DNA from: JAHEEM01 sp036396795
GTDB taxonomy: Bacteria > Pseudomonadota > Gammaproteobacteria > Steroidobacterales > Rariloculaceae
DNA length: 64,000 bases
Reading direction: 5' to 3'
Assembly: GCA_036396795.1 (NCBI GenBank)
Contig: DASWKF010000091.1
Span: 1-64,000, forward strand
Shown here: in pieces, positions 54,466 through 63,945 of the stretch
Position numbering within the stretch: the stretch's first letter is position 1
Layout of the letters: each line of letters opens with the position of its first letter
Position numbers and translations under genes: made by a program
The notes under the pieces: generated by a model
Database searches by the model: none
Seen by the model: the letters and a program-made list of their open reading frames with translations, nothing else
What the model was told of the DNA's origin: nothing

Positions 54466-54687
54466 TTAATAGGGGGTGCCCCAGGCGTTGGCGCTGGCGA
54501 GCTCACGTCGCCGATCGGCTCTCCCGGTGTTCCGCGGCGGTTTCTCGCTCCGTACAACCCGGGGCGGATCGTTTTGCGGCTTCCTGACACGCTGTCGCTC
54601 GACAAGCTCGAAAGTCAGCTCTTCATCGTCGAACAAGGGTTCCTCGTCAAATCCGTCGTCGTAATCGTGCCGTCCGTGTTTACGCAT
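54466..54687 (-). CDS. Small charged protein upstream of gltA, unknown
   Basis: 73 residues, very rich in arginine, aspartate and glutamate, with no hydrophobic segment. The middle reads DDEELTFELVERQRVRKPQ. It is likely a small cytoplasmic protein; I do not recognise a family with confidence. TAGGAG lies 8 bases before the ATG at 54687, and the gene is followed by gltA after 21 bases in the same direction, so it is probably translated. It starts in the gap shared with the divergent MarR gene and so may be under MarR control through the palindrome at 54736. Confidence 0.5.
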   Translation of the reverse strand: MRKHGRHDYDDGFDEEPLFDDEELTFELVERQRVRKPQNDPPRVVRSEKPPRNTGRADRRRELASANAWGTPY

Positions 54688-54735
54688 GTCTCGAGCTCCT
54701 AGCAAGGATAGGGGGTCGACCCGCTCCGAAATTAA

Positions 54736-54747
54736 CTTGATATCAAG
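54736..54747. promoter_or_regulatory. Perfect palindrome, MarR operator candidate
   Basis: CTTGATATCAAG is a perfect 12-base palindrome in the gap between the charged-protein/gltA gene and the divergent MarR gene. A similar TCAA-N5-TTGA element follows at 54770-54784 and overlaps the marR -35 box. Confidence 0.5.
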
Positions 54748-54779
54748 GTAACTCAGCCAATAACTTACTGTCAAGATGT

Positions 54780-54808
54780 TTGATACAAAGATAAACACCT
54801 GGTATTCT
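54780..54808 (+). promoter_or_regulatory. Promoter of marR, predicting a leaderless transcript
   Basis: A -35 TTGATA at 54780-54785, a 17-base spacer and TATTCT at 54803-54808 as -10. Transcription would begin about 54815, at or one base before the GTG start codon at 54816, and no ribosome site is present, as expected for a leaderless mRNA. Confidence 0.5.
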
Positions 54809-54815
54809 GCCGCCC

Positions 54816-55319
54816 GTGCAGCAGGACTCAGTAGACCGATTGCTCGAGCAATGGCGCCAGGAGCGCCCGGAGCTCGACGTGTCGGGCCTGGGCTTGGCCG
54901 TGCGGATCGAGATGCTGGCAAAGCTATTACGGCGCAGCACCGACCGCAGCCTCCAGCGCGTGGGGCTGAAAGCCTGGCAATACGACGTCTTATCGGCGCT
55001 GCGTCGCCAGGGACCGCCTTACGAGCTGCCGGCGACGGAACTCGCGCGGGCGTCGCTGTTGACCTCTGGCGCCATGACCACGCGAGTCGACCATCTCGAG
55101 GACCAGGGTCTGGTAAAGCGGGAGCCCAACCCCTACGATCGCCGAGGTGTCCGAGTCCGGCTGACGCCGCGTGGCCTCGAGGTCATCGATGCAGCGATTC
55201 ACGCGCGCTTCATGGCGGCGGAAACCAGCGTGAACGGATTGAGCGCCGAAGAGCGCGCGGCCGTGGAGTCGGGTTTGAGAAAACTGCTGTTGTCACTCAA
55301 CGCGAGACATGGCGGTTGA
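54816..55319 (+). CDS. MarR family transcriptional regulator
   Basis: 167 residues. The winged-helix core is clear: LKAWQYDVLSALRRQGPPYELPATELARASLLTSGAMTTRVDHLE is broken here into helix 3 and recognition helix 4, followed by the wing RREPNPYDRRGVRVRLTPRGLEV-like segment with the family DRR-G-x-x-V pattern. It binds DNA as a dimer and loses binding with a small ligand or by oxidation. It is 48 bases upstream of the peptidase gene on the same strand and likely controls that operon. The GTG at 54816 has no ribosome site and appears to be used as the first codon of a leaderless message. The palindrome at 54736 is its probable operator. Confidence 0.85.
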   Translation: MQQDSVDRLLEQWRQERPELDVSGLGLAVRIEMLAKLLRRSTDRSLQRVGLKAWQYDVLSALRRQGPPYELPATELARASLLTSGAMTTRVDHLEDQGLVKREPNPYDRRGVRVRLTPRGLEVIDAAIHARFMAAETSVNGLSAEERAAVESGLRKLLLSLNARHGG

Positions 55320-55367
55320 GCGACGGAGTATCCACGCCGGAGTTCCTTGGATCGCGGCGAACAGTCG

Positions 55368-56075
55368 ATGCAATCTTCAACTCAGTTAAAGCTTGCCGTA
55401 TTGCCCCAGCCGGACTACATGACCTGCGGGCCGACCTGTCTGCACGCGGTCTACGGCTACTACGGTGACGAGATCGCGCTAGACGACGTGATCGCAGAGA
55501 TCGAGCCCCTGCCCGGCGGTGGCACGCTGGCGGTGTCCTTGGCCTGTCATGCCTTGAAGCGTGGCTATGCCGCGCGAATTTACACGTACAACCTTCAGGT
55601 GTTCGATCCGACCTGGTTCAGCGGTGAGATCTCGATCGCCGACCGGCTGCTCAAGCAAAGCCGGGTAAAGCCTGGGCAGAAGCTCGCCGTGGCGACGCGT
55701 GCCTACCTCAATTTTCTCGAGCTAGGCGGCAACTTGCGCTTCGAAGAGCTCACCAGGGCGCTGATCCGGCGGACGCTCTACAGGAAGACACCGATACTCA
55801 CAGGGCTCAGCGCGACCTATCTCTACGGCTGCGCTCGCGAGTTCAACAACCAGTACGACGACACCCGCGGCGTGCCGATGGGCCACTTCGTCGTCGTCAG
55901 CGGCTACGATCGCAAACACAGGCAAGTCATGGTGGCAGACCCGCTGCAGGACAATCCGCTTCACGGCAACCAGTACTATAGCGTGGACGTCGATCGACTC
56001 GTCGGCGCGATCCTGCTCGGGATACTCACCTACGACGCGAATCTTCTCGTAATATCACCAAGGGATGCGCGCTAG
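55368..56075 (+). CDS. C39-like papain-fold peptidase (DUF3335 type)
   Basis: 235 residues. The catalytic cysteine is in QPDYMTCGPTCLHAVYGYYG, a C39-type signature; the histidine is in PMGHFVVVSGYD and the aspartate in VMVADPLQDN. This type of peptidase is usually fused after a GNAT domain next to RimK-like genes in other proteobacteria, but here only the peptidase domain is present. It may mature a peptide made by the ligases downstream or cut their product. The ATG at 55368 is chosen; an alternative TTG lies 21 bases before. It ends 14 bases before the ligase gene and shares its strand, so co-transcription with the ligases is very likely. Confidence 0.82.
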   Translation: MQSSTQLKLAVLPQPDYMTCGPTCLHAVYGYYGDEIALDDVIAEIEPLPGGGTLAVSLACHALKRGYAARIYTYNLQVFDPTWFSGEISIADRLLKQSRVKPGQKLAVATRAYLNFLELGGNLRFEELTRALIRRTLYRKTPILTGLSATYLYGCAREFNNQYDDTRGVPMGHFVVVSGYDRKHRQVMVADPLQDNPLHGNQYYSVDVDRLVGAILLGILTYDANLLVISPRDAR

Positions 56076-56089
56076 CCGGTAGCGTCCTC

Positions 56090-57549
<1,460 letters not shown>

Positions 57550-57553
<4 letters not shown>

Positions 57554-58800
57554 ACGGCGATGCGCCGCTGAGCTTGTTTCAGGGCTACGGCATCGAGATC
57601 GAGTACATGATCGTCGATGCCGAAACTCTCTCGGTGCGGCCGATTTGCGACGAAGTGCTGCGGGCGGAAGGCGGGGCTTATGAAAGCGAGCTCGCGCTCG
57701 GCGAGATAGCCTGGTCCAACGAGCTTGCTCTCCACGTGATCGAGCTCAAGACCAATGGTCCCGCCAACACTCTGGCCAATCTGCACCAACCCTTCCAAGA
57801 GCACGTTGCGCGCGTCAACGGCGTGCTCGCGGACTTCGGTGCTCGATTGTTGCCGACGGGCATGCATCCGTGGATGAACACCGAGCGGGAGTTCCGCGTC
57901 TGGCCTCACGAGTACAACGCCGTATATCAGACTTTCGACCGCATTTTCGGTTGTGCCGGGCACGGCTGGGCCAATCTGCAAAGCACCCATATCAATCTGC
58001 CGTTCGCGACCGACGCCGAATTTGGCCGGCTGCACGCGGCGATTCGATTGGTACTACCGATCATTCCCGGAATTGCGGCGAGCACGCCGTTCGCCGACGG
58101 TAAGCTCACCGGGCTGTTGGACAGCCGTCTGGATCACTACGCCCGAAACGCGATTCGCGTACCCATCGTTACCGGCGCCGTGATTCCGGAGCCGATATTC
58201 ACGATCGACGAGTACCGGCTCGGCCTGCTGGGGCGCATTTATGCGGACCTCGCGCCGCTGGATCCCGGCGGCGTGTTGCGGCACGAGTGGGTCAACGCCC
58301 GAGGCTCGATAGCGCGTTTCGACCGCATGGCTTTGGAGATTCGCTTGCTCGATACCCAAGAGTGTCCCGCGGCGGACATGGCCGCTGTCGCAATCGTCGT
58401 CGCCGCGGTCCGCGCGCTGGTCGAGGAGGCATGGTGCGGCTCCAAGCAGCAGCGGCAGTGGGACCATCGAGAGCTGGCGCAGCTCTTGCGGGTGACCGTC
58501 GATCAGGGCGACGGCGCCGTCATCGAGAACCACAGATTTCTCCAGTGTTTCGGCTTTCCGGAGCGCGGACGCGCGCGATGCCTGGAGCTCTGGCAGCACA
58601 TCGCCGAGACCGCACTGGCCAGAGCGGAACTGGCGGACGCAATACAGGCCGCGCTCGATGTCATGCTTCGACAGGGTTGCCTGGCACGCAGAATCGTCGC
58701 CGCCGTCGGCGACGACGATTCCGGTGAGTCGCTGCGAGACGTCTATGCGAGGCTTGCCGAGTGTCTGGCGACCGGCTCGCCGTTCGAGATCGACTCTTGA
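57550..58800 (+). CDS. Glutamate-cysteine ligase family 2 (GCS2) protein
   Basis: 416 residues. GCS2 motifs include YGIEIEYMIVDAET, with the acidic magnesium ligands, the ELKTNGP loop and LQSTHINLPFA, with HEWVNARGSIARFDRMALEIRLLDTQECP split by a strand. These enzymes form an amide between a glutamate gamma-carboxyl and an amino group, as in glutathione or other peptides, but this version is not the E. coli type GshA and need not make glutathione. ATGA and TTGA overlaps at both ends place it in the centre of a ligase operon. It may use the RimK-like partner's product. Confidence 0.85.
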
Positions 58801-59528
58801 ATTTCTTGGTGTTGAGCTGCGAGCATGGTGGAAATCGCGTGCCTGCCGCGTATGCGGATCTGTTCGCCGGGCGTGCCGCCGCGCGGGCGCTCGCCAGTCA
58901 TCGAGGATCGGATCTCGGCGCCTTGGCGTTGGCTGAATCCATGGCGAGGCGGTTGCGCGCACCCCTCGTGGCCAGCACCGTGACCCGCCTGCTGGTCGAC
59001 CTGAACCGCTCCGTCGGCCATCGCAGCTTGTTCTCGGAATTCTCCCGCGTGCTGGATCGGGAGGCGCGGCAGCGGCTGCTCGAGCGTCACTATCTTCCGC
59101 ATCGCGAGCGGGTGACCGAAATCGTTCGATCGAGCATAGCCCGTAACGGCCGCGTCGTTCACGTGGCGGTGCATAGCTTTACACCGCGGCTCGGTTCCAA
59201 GCGCCGCTGCGCGGACTTCGGTTTGCTCTACGATCCGGCGCGGCCTCTCGAGCGATCGCTGAGCGCGCGGTGGAAGGACTTACTGCAGAGCGTCGACTCG
59301 CATCCGCGAGTTCGCCGCAATTACCCCTACCGCGGTGCCGCGGACGGCTTGACCACCCATCTGCGCATGTGTTTCTCGGGCGGGGCCTATCTCGGTCTCG
59401 AGCTCGAGGTGAACGAAGAACTGTTGCGCAACGCCGCTGTCGAAACCGCCGATGCCGTCGTCGCAAGCCTGACCGGGCTCGGTGTCAGCGGCGGTGGGCG
59501 GAGTGGCGCGACGATGCGTAAACGTTAG
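58797..59528 (+). CDS. N-formylglutamate amidohydrolase-like protein
   Basis: 243 residues from a TTG at 58797 that overlaps the GCS2 stop as TTGA. The zinc-peptidase-like core of N-formylglutamate amidohydrolase is visible: LSCEHGGNRVP (H-G-x-N ligand motif), LVDLNRSVGHRSLFS, VAVHSFTP with a histidine, and NYPYRGAADGLTTHLR. It hydrolyses an N-formyl or related amide bond from glutamate-like compounds, or may act on the amide product of the ligases. The fixed order with GCS2 and RimK suggests a common pathway. A longer frame from 58761 is less likely because of the TTGA overlap and because the family N-terminus begins here. Confidence 0.85.
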   Translation: MNFLVLSCEHGGNRVPAAYADLFAGRAAARALASHRGSDLGALALAESMARRLRAPLVASTVTRLLVDLNRSVGHRSLFSEFSRVLDREARQRLLERHYLPHRERVTEIVRSSIARNGRVVHVAVHSFTPRLGSKRRCADFGLLYDPARPLERSLSARWKDLLQSVDSHPRVRRNYPYRGAADGLTTHLRMCFSGGAYLGLELEVNEELLRNAAVETADAVVASLTGLGVSGGGRSGATMRKR

Positions 59529-59559
59529 TAAGTAATTGATATATATGTAGAATTATTTG

Positions 59560-59587
59560 TTGACAGCAAAACCAAAAAGCCTATATT
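59560..59587 (+). promoter_or_regulatory. Strong sigma-70-like promoter
   Basis: A perfect -35 TTGACA (59560-59565), a 16-base spacer and TATATT as -10 (59582-59587), followed by the small acidic protein gene about 58 bases downstream. Confidence 0.7.
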
Positions 59588-59644
59588 TCGTTCGCCCCGT
59601 CGACCGAGGCTTGCGAATGCCCGGCGGGGGGCGGGGAGATTAGG

Positions 59645-59887
59645 ATGAGCGAGCGACCAAAACCTTCACGCGACGAGATCGACGAGGCGGACATGCTGGC
59701 CGACGGCGAGTTCGATCTGGAGGATTTCGTGGACTCGATGGAAGGCGAGACCGCGCGTAGAGCTGAGCAACGAAAACGAAAGCGCGCCGGCTGGCAGCGC
59801 GTGGATGACTGGCGTGATGCCCGTTGGCTGCGTGCTCAGCTGAACGACTGGGACGACTGGAAAGACGACGAGTCGGACGAGACCTGA
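59645..59887 (+). CDS. Small acidic protein, unknown (resembles PA3496-type)
   Basis: 80 residues with no signal peptide. The N-terminal half is very acidic (DEIDEADMLADGEFDLEDF), and the C-terminal half is tryptophan-rich with RVDDWRDARWLRAQLNDWDDW. The pattern of an acidic part plus a basic helix and a D-W-rich end recalls small PA3496-type proteins that are sometimes linked to envelope integrity, but I cannot confirm this. A GGGGAGATTAGG ribosome site, a strong promoter and a hairpin terminator show a single-gene unit. Confidence 0.7.
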   Translation: MSERPKPSRDEIDEADMLADGEFDLEDFVDSMEGETARRAEQRKRKRAGWQRVDDWRDARWLRAQLNDWDDWKDDESDET

Positions 59888-59891
59888 AACT

Positions 59892-59922
59892 ACCCCCGAG
59901 GATGCTCGTCGTCCTCGGGGGT
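59892..59922. terminator. Hairpin terminator between convergent genes
   Basis: An 11-base perfect stem (ACCCCCGAGGA with its complement, 9-base loop) lies 4 bases after the small acidic protein gene and ahead of the convergent peroxiredoxin gene's end. Only a weak T-rich stretch follows. Confidence 0.75.
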
Positions 59923-59980
59923 TGCGTCTTGCCATAGGCTCAGATGCACTTTGGGGAAGGCGCTGTAGCGGTCTCGGCGC

Positions 59981-60724
59981 TCATGCGGCCTGCCGCTCGC
60001 TCAGCCATGCCTCGAGGGCCTCCATCCCGCCAACGTGCCGGCCGTCGATGAAGATCTGCGGATATGTCGATGTCGCCGCAACCGCCCTCAGACTGCGGTC
60101 GCTGAAGTTGCGGTTCAGCACCAGCTCCTCGAAGGGAATCCCCGCGTCCCGCAGCAGGCCTTTCGCCCGAGCGCAGAAGGGGCAGCCATCGCGGGCGAAC
60201 ATCGTGACGTCCAGCGGCTTGGGCGCGCTCGGCGCGACAAACTTAAGCATCGTATCGGCGTCCGAAACCCGGTAGGGGTCGCCCGGCTCACGCGGCTCTA
60301 TGAACATCTTCTCGATGCGCCCGTCGCGCACGAGCATCGAGTAGCGCCAGGAACGCAGCCCGAAGCCCAGGTCTTCCTTGCCGACAAGCAAGCCCATGCC
60401 GCGAGTGAAATCACCGTTGCCGTCGGGAAGAAAAGTGATGTTGGCGGCTTTTTGCGCGAGCTTCCATTCGTTCATGACGAACGCGTCGTTGACCGACACG
60501 CAATAGATCTCATCGATGCCGTGAGCCTTGAACGTTGCGGCGAGCTGATCGAACCTCGGCACATGCGACGAAGAGCACGTCGGCGTGAACGCGCCGGGAA
60601 GCGAGAACACGATTACGTTCTTTCCGGCGAACAGCTCATCCGTGCTCACGTTCACCCATTCATGTTCTCGGCGCGTCCTGAAGACTACCTGAGGAACACG
60701 CTGTCCTTCGCGATTTTCAAGCAT
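59981..60724 (-). CDS. Peroxiredoxin 5-glutaredoxin fusion (hybrid Prx5)
   Basis: 247 residues. Residues about 1-160 are a peroxiredoxin-5 domain with the peroxidatic cysteine C50 in PGAFTPTCSSSH. After a short linker, a glutaredoxin domain (about 172-247) has CPFCARAKGLL with the CxxC active site (about 181-184) and the typical TYPQIFIDGRHVGG. It reduces hydrogen peroxide and organic peroxides and is recycled by glutathione through its own glutaredoxin. AGGAG lies 6 bases before the ATG. It lies 56 bases after dps on the same strand, forming an oxidative-stress group with dps and the divergent oxyR. Confidence 0.95.
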   Translation of the reverse strand: MLENREGQRVPQVVFRTRREHEWVNVSTDELFAGKNVIVFSLPGAFTPTCSSSHVPRFDQLAATFKAHGIDEIYCVSVNDAFVMNEWKLAQKAANITFLPDGNGDFTRGMGLLVGKEDLGFGLRSWRYSMLVRDGRIEKMFIEPREPGDPYRVSDADTMLKFVAPSAPKPLDVTMFARDGCPFCARAKGLLRDAGIPFEELVLNRNFSDRSLRAVAATSTYPQIFIDGRHVGGMEALEAWLSERQAA

Positions 60725-60780
60725 TGTCGACTCCTAATATATGAATACAGCTCAAAATGTCCTGCACGGCATATGCGCGC

Positions 60781-61251
60781 TCAGTTTTCGAGCATGCTGC
60801 GCAGCATCCATGCGTTCTTCTCGTGAACCTGCATTCGTTGCGTGAGCAGGTCGGCCGTGGGCTCGTCGCTGGCTCGGTCGGCGGTCGGAAATACATCTCT
60901 GGCCGTTCGTACGACGGCCTCCTGGCCGATGACGAGCTCGCGAATCATTTCTTCCGCCGTTTCGTCGCCGCGTGCCTCCTCGACGGTCGCCAACGCGGAA
61001 AACGCCTTATACGACCCCGGCGCGGCGACGCCGAGCGCCCGTATTCGCTCTGCGATCTCGTCCACGGCCGCCGCCAGCTCCGTGTACTGCTGTTCGAACA
61101 TCAGGTGCAAGGTATTGAACAGCGGTCCGGTAACGTTCCAATGGTAGTTATGCGTCTTGAGATACAGCGTGTAGCTATCCGCCAGAAGCTTTGAAAGCCC
61201 CAACGCGATGGCCTCACGATCCCGATCGTTGATGCCTATTTCGATCTTCAT
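60781..61251 (-). CDS. dps: Dps family ferritin-like DNA-protection protein
   Basis: 156 residues, the usual size. The ferroxidase segment is seen in KTHNYHWNVTGPLFNTLHLMFEQQYTEL, split here by turns, with the histidine and the D-E pair in VDEIAERIRALG, followed by the long third helix ENMIRELVIGQEAVVRTARD-like segment. It forms a dodecamer that stores iron and protects DNA during oxidative stress. GGAGGGGAATAACGACT precedes the ATG at 61251. It is divergent from oxyR, and control by OxyR is expected from what is known in E. coli, though no clear OxyR site was found in the 104-base gap. Confidence 0.93.
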   Translation of the reverse strand: MKIEIGINDRDREAIALGLSKLLADSYTLYLKTHNYHWNVTGPLFNTLHLMFEQQYTELAAAVDEIAERIRALGVAAPGSYKAFSALATVEEARGDETAEEMIRELVIGQEAVVRTARDVFPTADRASDEPTADLLTQRMQVHEKNAWMLRSMLEN

Positions 61252-61355
61252 AGTCGTTATTCCCCTCCAACGTTCCCCTAGACCCCCAGCCTATGCGCTG
61301 CTCAGTGATAAGAAAATCAAAATAAACAGCATGAAATATGCTATAAATTAGGATT

Positions 61356-62246
61356 ATGAACCTGCCCAGCGTAAAGCAGCTACGATACTTTGTCGCCTTG
61401 GTGGACCACCAGCACTTTGGGCGAGCCGCGGCGGCTTCGTTCGTCTCGCAGTCAGCGTTCAGCGCAGCGATCAAGGAGTTCGAAACCGTGCTTGGAACGC
61501 GGCTCGTCGACCGGACCAACCGACAAGTGACGATCACGGCGACCGGGTTGGAAGTCGCGCGTCAGGCGCGCGTGTGCCTTCAGGAAGTCGAGCGACTCGT
61601 AGACATCGTGCATGGTCACAATGAGCCGCTCGAGGGCGTTCTCCGCATGGGCGTCATTCCGACGATCGCGCCGTTTCTGCTGCCCAAGGTGTTGCCCAAG
61701 CTTCGACGGGCCTTCCCGAAACTGCGGTTGTTCCTGACCGAGGGCCAAACGCAGCCGCTGCATGCCAAGCTCATGGACGGCGATCTCGATCTGGTGCTGT
61801 TGGCGCTCCCGTACGATCTGAGAAGCATCGAGCAGCTGTCTCTGTTTCGCGATCGCTTCCTGCTGGCTTGCCGTGAAAATACCAAGCTGATAGACCCGGA
61901 AAACTATCGGATCGAGAAGCTCGAACCCGGAACCGTTCTGCTCCTGGACGACGGGCACTGTCTGCGCGACCACGCGCTCGCTGCCTGCAGCCTCCGAGGT
62001 ACCGAAACGCTCAACCGATTCACGGCATCCAGCCTGCTGACCCTCGTGGAAATGGTCGATGCCGACTTAGGTGTAACCTATCTCCCCGAGATGGCCGCGG
62101 ACACGGCGCTGCTGCGCAATACTCGCGTTCGCACCTACGGCCTCGGTGATCGGAGCTACCGGACAATCGGTTTGGTCTGGAGAAAAGGAAGCACGCGTAC
62201 AGAGGAGTTCAAGCTGCTCGGAAGCTTTCTGCGCGAGCATCGCTGA
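61356..62246 (+). CDS. oxyR: LysR-type regulator OxyR
   Basis: 296 residues. The N-terminal winged-helix domain has MNLPSVKQLRYFVALVDHQHFGRAAAAS and the helix SQSAFSAAIKEFE. The C-terminal sensor domain contains C202 and C211 in GHCLRDHALAAC, with exactly nine residues between them, like C199 and C208 of E. coli OxyR; they form the peroxide-sensing disulfide. It activates antioxidant genes when oxidised. It is divergent from dps, which is a known OxyR target elsewhere, and the peroxiredoxin fusion nearby completes a regulon-like group. The AT-rich gap upstream has a TATAAA box at 61342-61347 close to the ATG. Confidence 0.95.
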   Translation: MNLPSVKQLRYFVALVDHQHFGRAAAASFVSQSAFSAAIKEFETVLGTRLVDRTNRQVTITATGLEVARQARVCLQEVERLVDIVHGHNEPLEGVLRMGVIPTIAPFLLPKVLPKLRRAFPKLRLFLTEGQTQPLHAKLMDGDLDLVLLALPYDLRSIEQLSLFRDRFLLACRENTKLIDPENYRIEKLEPGTVLLLDDGHCLRDHALAACSLRGTETLNRFTASSLLTLVEMVDADLGVTYLPEMAADTALLRNTRVRTYGLGDRSYRTIGLVWRKGSTRTEEFKLLGSFLREHR

Positions 62247-62378
62247 TCGTTCGTCGCGCCCCAGGATTGACATAAGCCATACGCGCGGCGTGGCTGCGGC
62301 GAGGCTGCGGAACGCCGTCAACCGCGCCTGGACAGCGCCGGCGAAACGATGCATCCTCGAAGTCTTGGAAAAGGCACA

Positions 62379-62394
62379 CCCTTCGAAAGAAGGG
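62379..62394. repeat. Small hairpin with GAAA tetraloop
   Basis: CCCTTC-GAAA-GAAGGG is a perfect 6-base stem with a GAAA loop in the 283-base gap between oxyR and the membrane-protein gene. It could stabilise RNA or be a weak terminator. No other feature was seen in this gap. Confidence 0.4.
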
Positions 62395-62529
62395 GTCGCA
62401 AAGCCACCGGTCTAAGGAATTCTCTAAGACAGCGGGGTTGCCAACCTCGAGCCTTTCGGCTCGCCATCCCGCTAGTCGCAGAGCCATTGCTTTTCGGTGG
62501 ACGGATTCACGTCGAGAGGGGATGCGAGG

Positions 62530-63945
62530 ATGGCCTTCAGCGATTTTTTGAGCATTACGGCGTATCCGACGCTGTCTGCGGCGATTTGGCTGGTGTTTCT
62601 GGTCGCGTTGCTTTATCTGGCGCGAGGCTCGGGGCACAAGATGATACTCGCCATCAGTCGCGCCCTGCATGAAGCCATGGCGCAGGCGGCCGACGCCCTC
62701 GGCCACGCCGAGAAGCAGCTTGCGACCCGCAACAGGGAGGTGCTTCTCGCTGCGGGGCGCGAAGCCAAGGAAAGGATCATCGAAAGGGAATTCGATCGAG
62801 TCGCCGCGAGCGTGGAAAAGGACCTGGGCGCTTATCCGCGTTTCCAGCGGCAGCTGAGCGAGTCGATCGTCAACATCGAGCAGGACTACCAGAAGACCGT
62901 CGACGTCCCTCCGGATCCGCCCGGGTGGGTCAAGGCGGTCGACGCGGTGGCGAAGATCGATACGCGAGGCAACAGCCTCGTCGGCAATATTCTCGGTGAC
63001 ATCCACAAATCGCTGCTCAAAGCCCACGACCAGGCCATGAACGAATACCGTTCGGCGAGCAGAACGCGCTACGAGCTGCTGCGACGCATGATGCCGACAT
63101 GGCGGCGCATTCAGCAGAACCTCAATCATGTGACGAGAAGCGTGGAGAGCTTGCTCGAGCGTTCCCGGTCGATCGATCGGCATATGCACGAGTACGAGGA
63201 GATGGTGCGCGGCACGGATCGTGCCCTGCAGGTGTTGTCGTCCTCTTCGCTCGTGCAGTTTTTCGTCTCTGCCTTCGTGTTGATCGTGGCTGTCGGCGGC
63301 GCCGCGATCAACTTCTCCTTGATCGCCCGGCCGATGGCCGAAATGGTCGGTGGCACGAGTTTCATCGGAAACTTCAGAACCGCGGACATTGCCGCCTTGG
63401 TGATCATTCTCGTCGAGATATCCATGGGCCTGTTCCTGATGGAATCGCTGCGGATCACGCGCTTGTTTCCAATGATCGGCGCGCTGCCGGACAAGACCCG
63501 TGTGCGAATGATCTGGATTACGTTTTGCATACTCCTATTTCTCGCATCCGTCGAAGCGGGCCTGGCGTACATGCGGGAGATCCTGATGCAGGACGAGCTG
63601 GCGACCAGCGCATTGCTCAGAGGCGGGGTGATCGTGGAAAACAACTTCGCGTGGATCACGACTGCGGCGCAGATGGGGATGGGCTTCACGCTGCCCTTCG
63701 CGCTCGTGTTCGTGGCGATTCCGCTGGAGACCTTCGTGCACGCATTGCGGACCGTCGTAGGGCTTCTCGGCATCGGGTTGCTGCGCGTGACGGGCTTGCT
63801 GCTGCGAATCGCCGGCGGGCTCTTCCAGGTCGCGGGCTCCGTTCTCACGCGGCTTTACGACATGGTCATCTTCCTGCCTTTGTGGGCGGAGATGACGTTC
63901 TCGAAGCAGCAGAGCACGGATGCCTATTCGGAGGTGCGCCAATGA
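62530..63945 (+). CDS. Membrane protein with coiled-coil domain, unknown
   Basis: 471 residues. One hydrophobic segment (about 13-33) is followed by a long helical, charged domain (about 45-235, with KERIIEREFDRVAASVEKDLG and ESLLERSRSIDRHMHEYEE) likely to form a coiled coil. Then come about five more membrane segments at about 239-262, 287-305, 326-347, 383-405 and 410-432. The layout recalls stator or scaffold-like proteins, but I do not recognise the family. The ATG at 62530 follows a G-rich stretch (GAGAGGGGATG) that may act as ribosome site. The end overlaps a lipoprotein gene as ATGA, so the two are expressed together. Confidence 0.8.
   Translation: MAFSDFLSITAYPTLSAAIWLVFLVALLYLARGSGHKMILAISRALHEAMAQAADALGHAEKQLATRNREVLLAAGREAKERIIEREFDRVAASVEKDLGAYPRFQRQLSESIVNIEQDYQKTVDVPPDPPGWVKAVDAVAKIDTRGNSLVGNILGDIHKSLLKAHDQAMNEYRSASRTRYELLRRMMPTWRRIQQNLNHVTRSVESLLERSRSIDRHMHEYEEMVRGTDRALQVLSSSSLVQFFVSAFVLIVAVGGAAINFSLIARPMAEMVGGTSFIGNFRTADIAALVIILVEISMGLFLMESLRITRLFPMIGALPDKTRVRMIWITFCILLFLASVEAGLAYMREILMQDELATSALLRGGVIVENNFAWITTAAQMGMGFTLPFALVFVAIPLETFVHALRTVVGLLGIGLLRVTGLLLRIAGGLFQVAGSVLTRLYDMVIFLPLWAEMTFSKQQSTDAYSEVRQ

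Noticed and set aside
61252..61355. OxyR binding site between dps and oxyR
   Set aside because: The gap is AT-rich and has ATAG- or CTAT-like pieces, but not the spaced four-part pattern needed to call a site.
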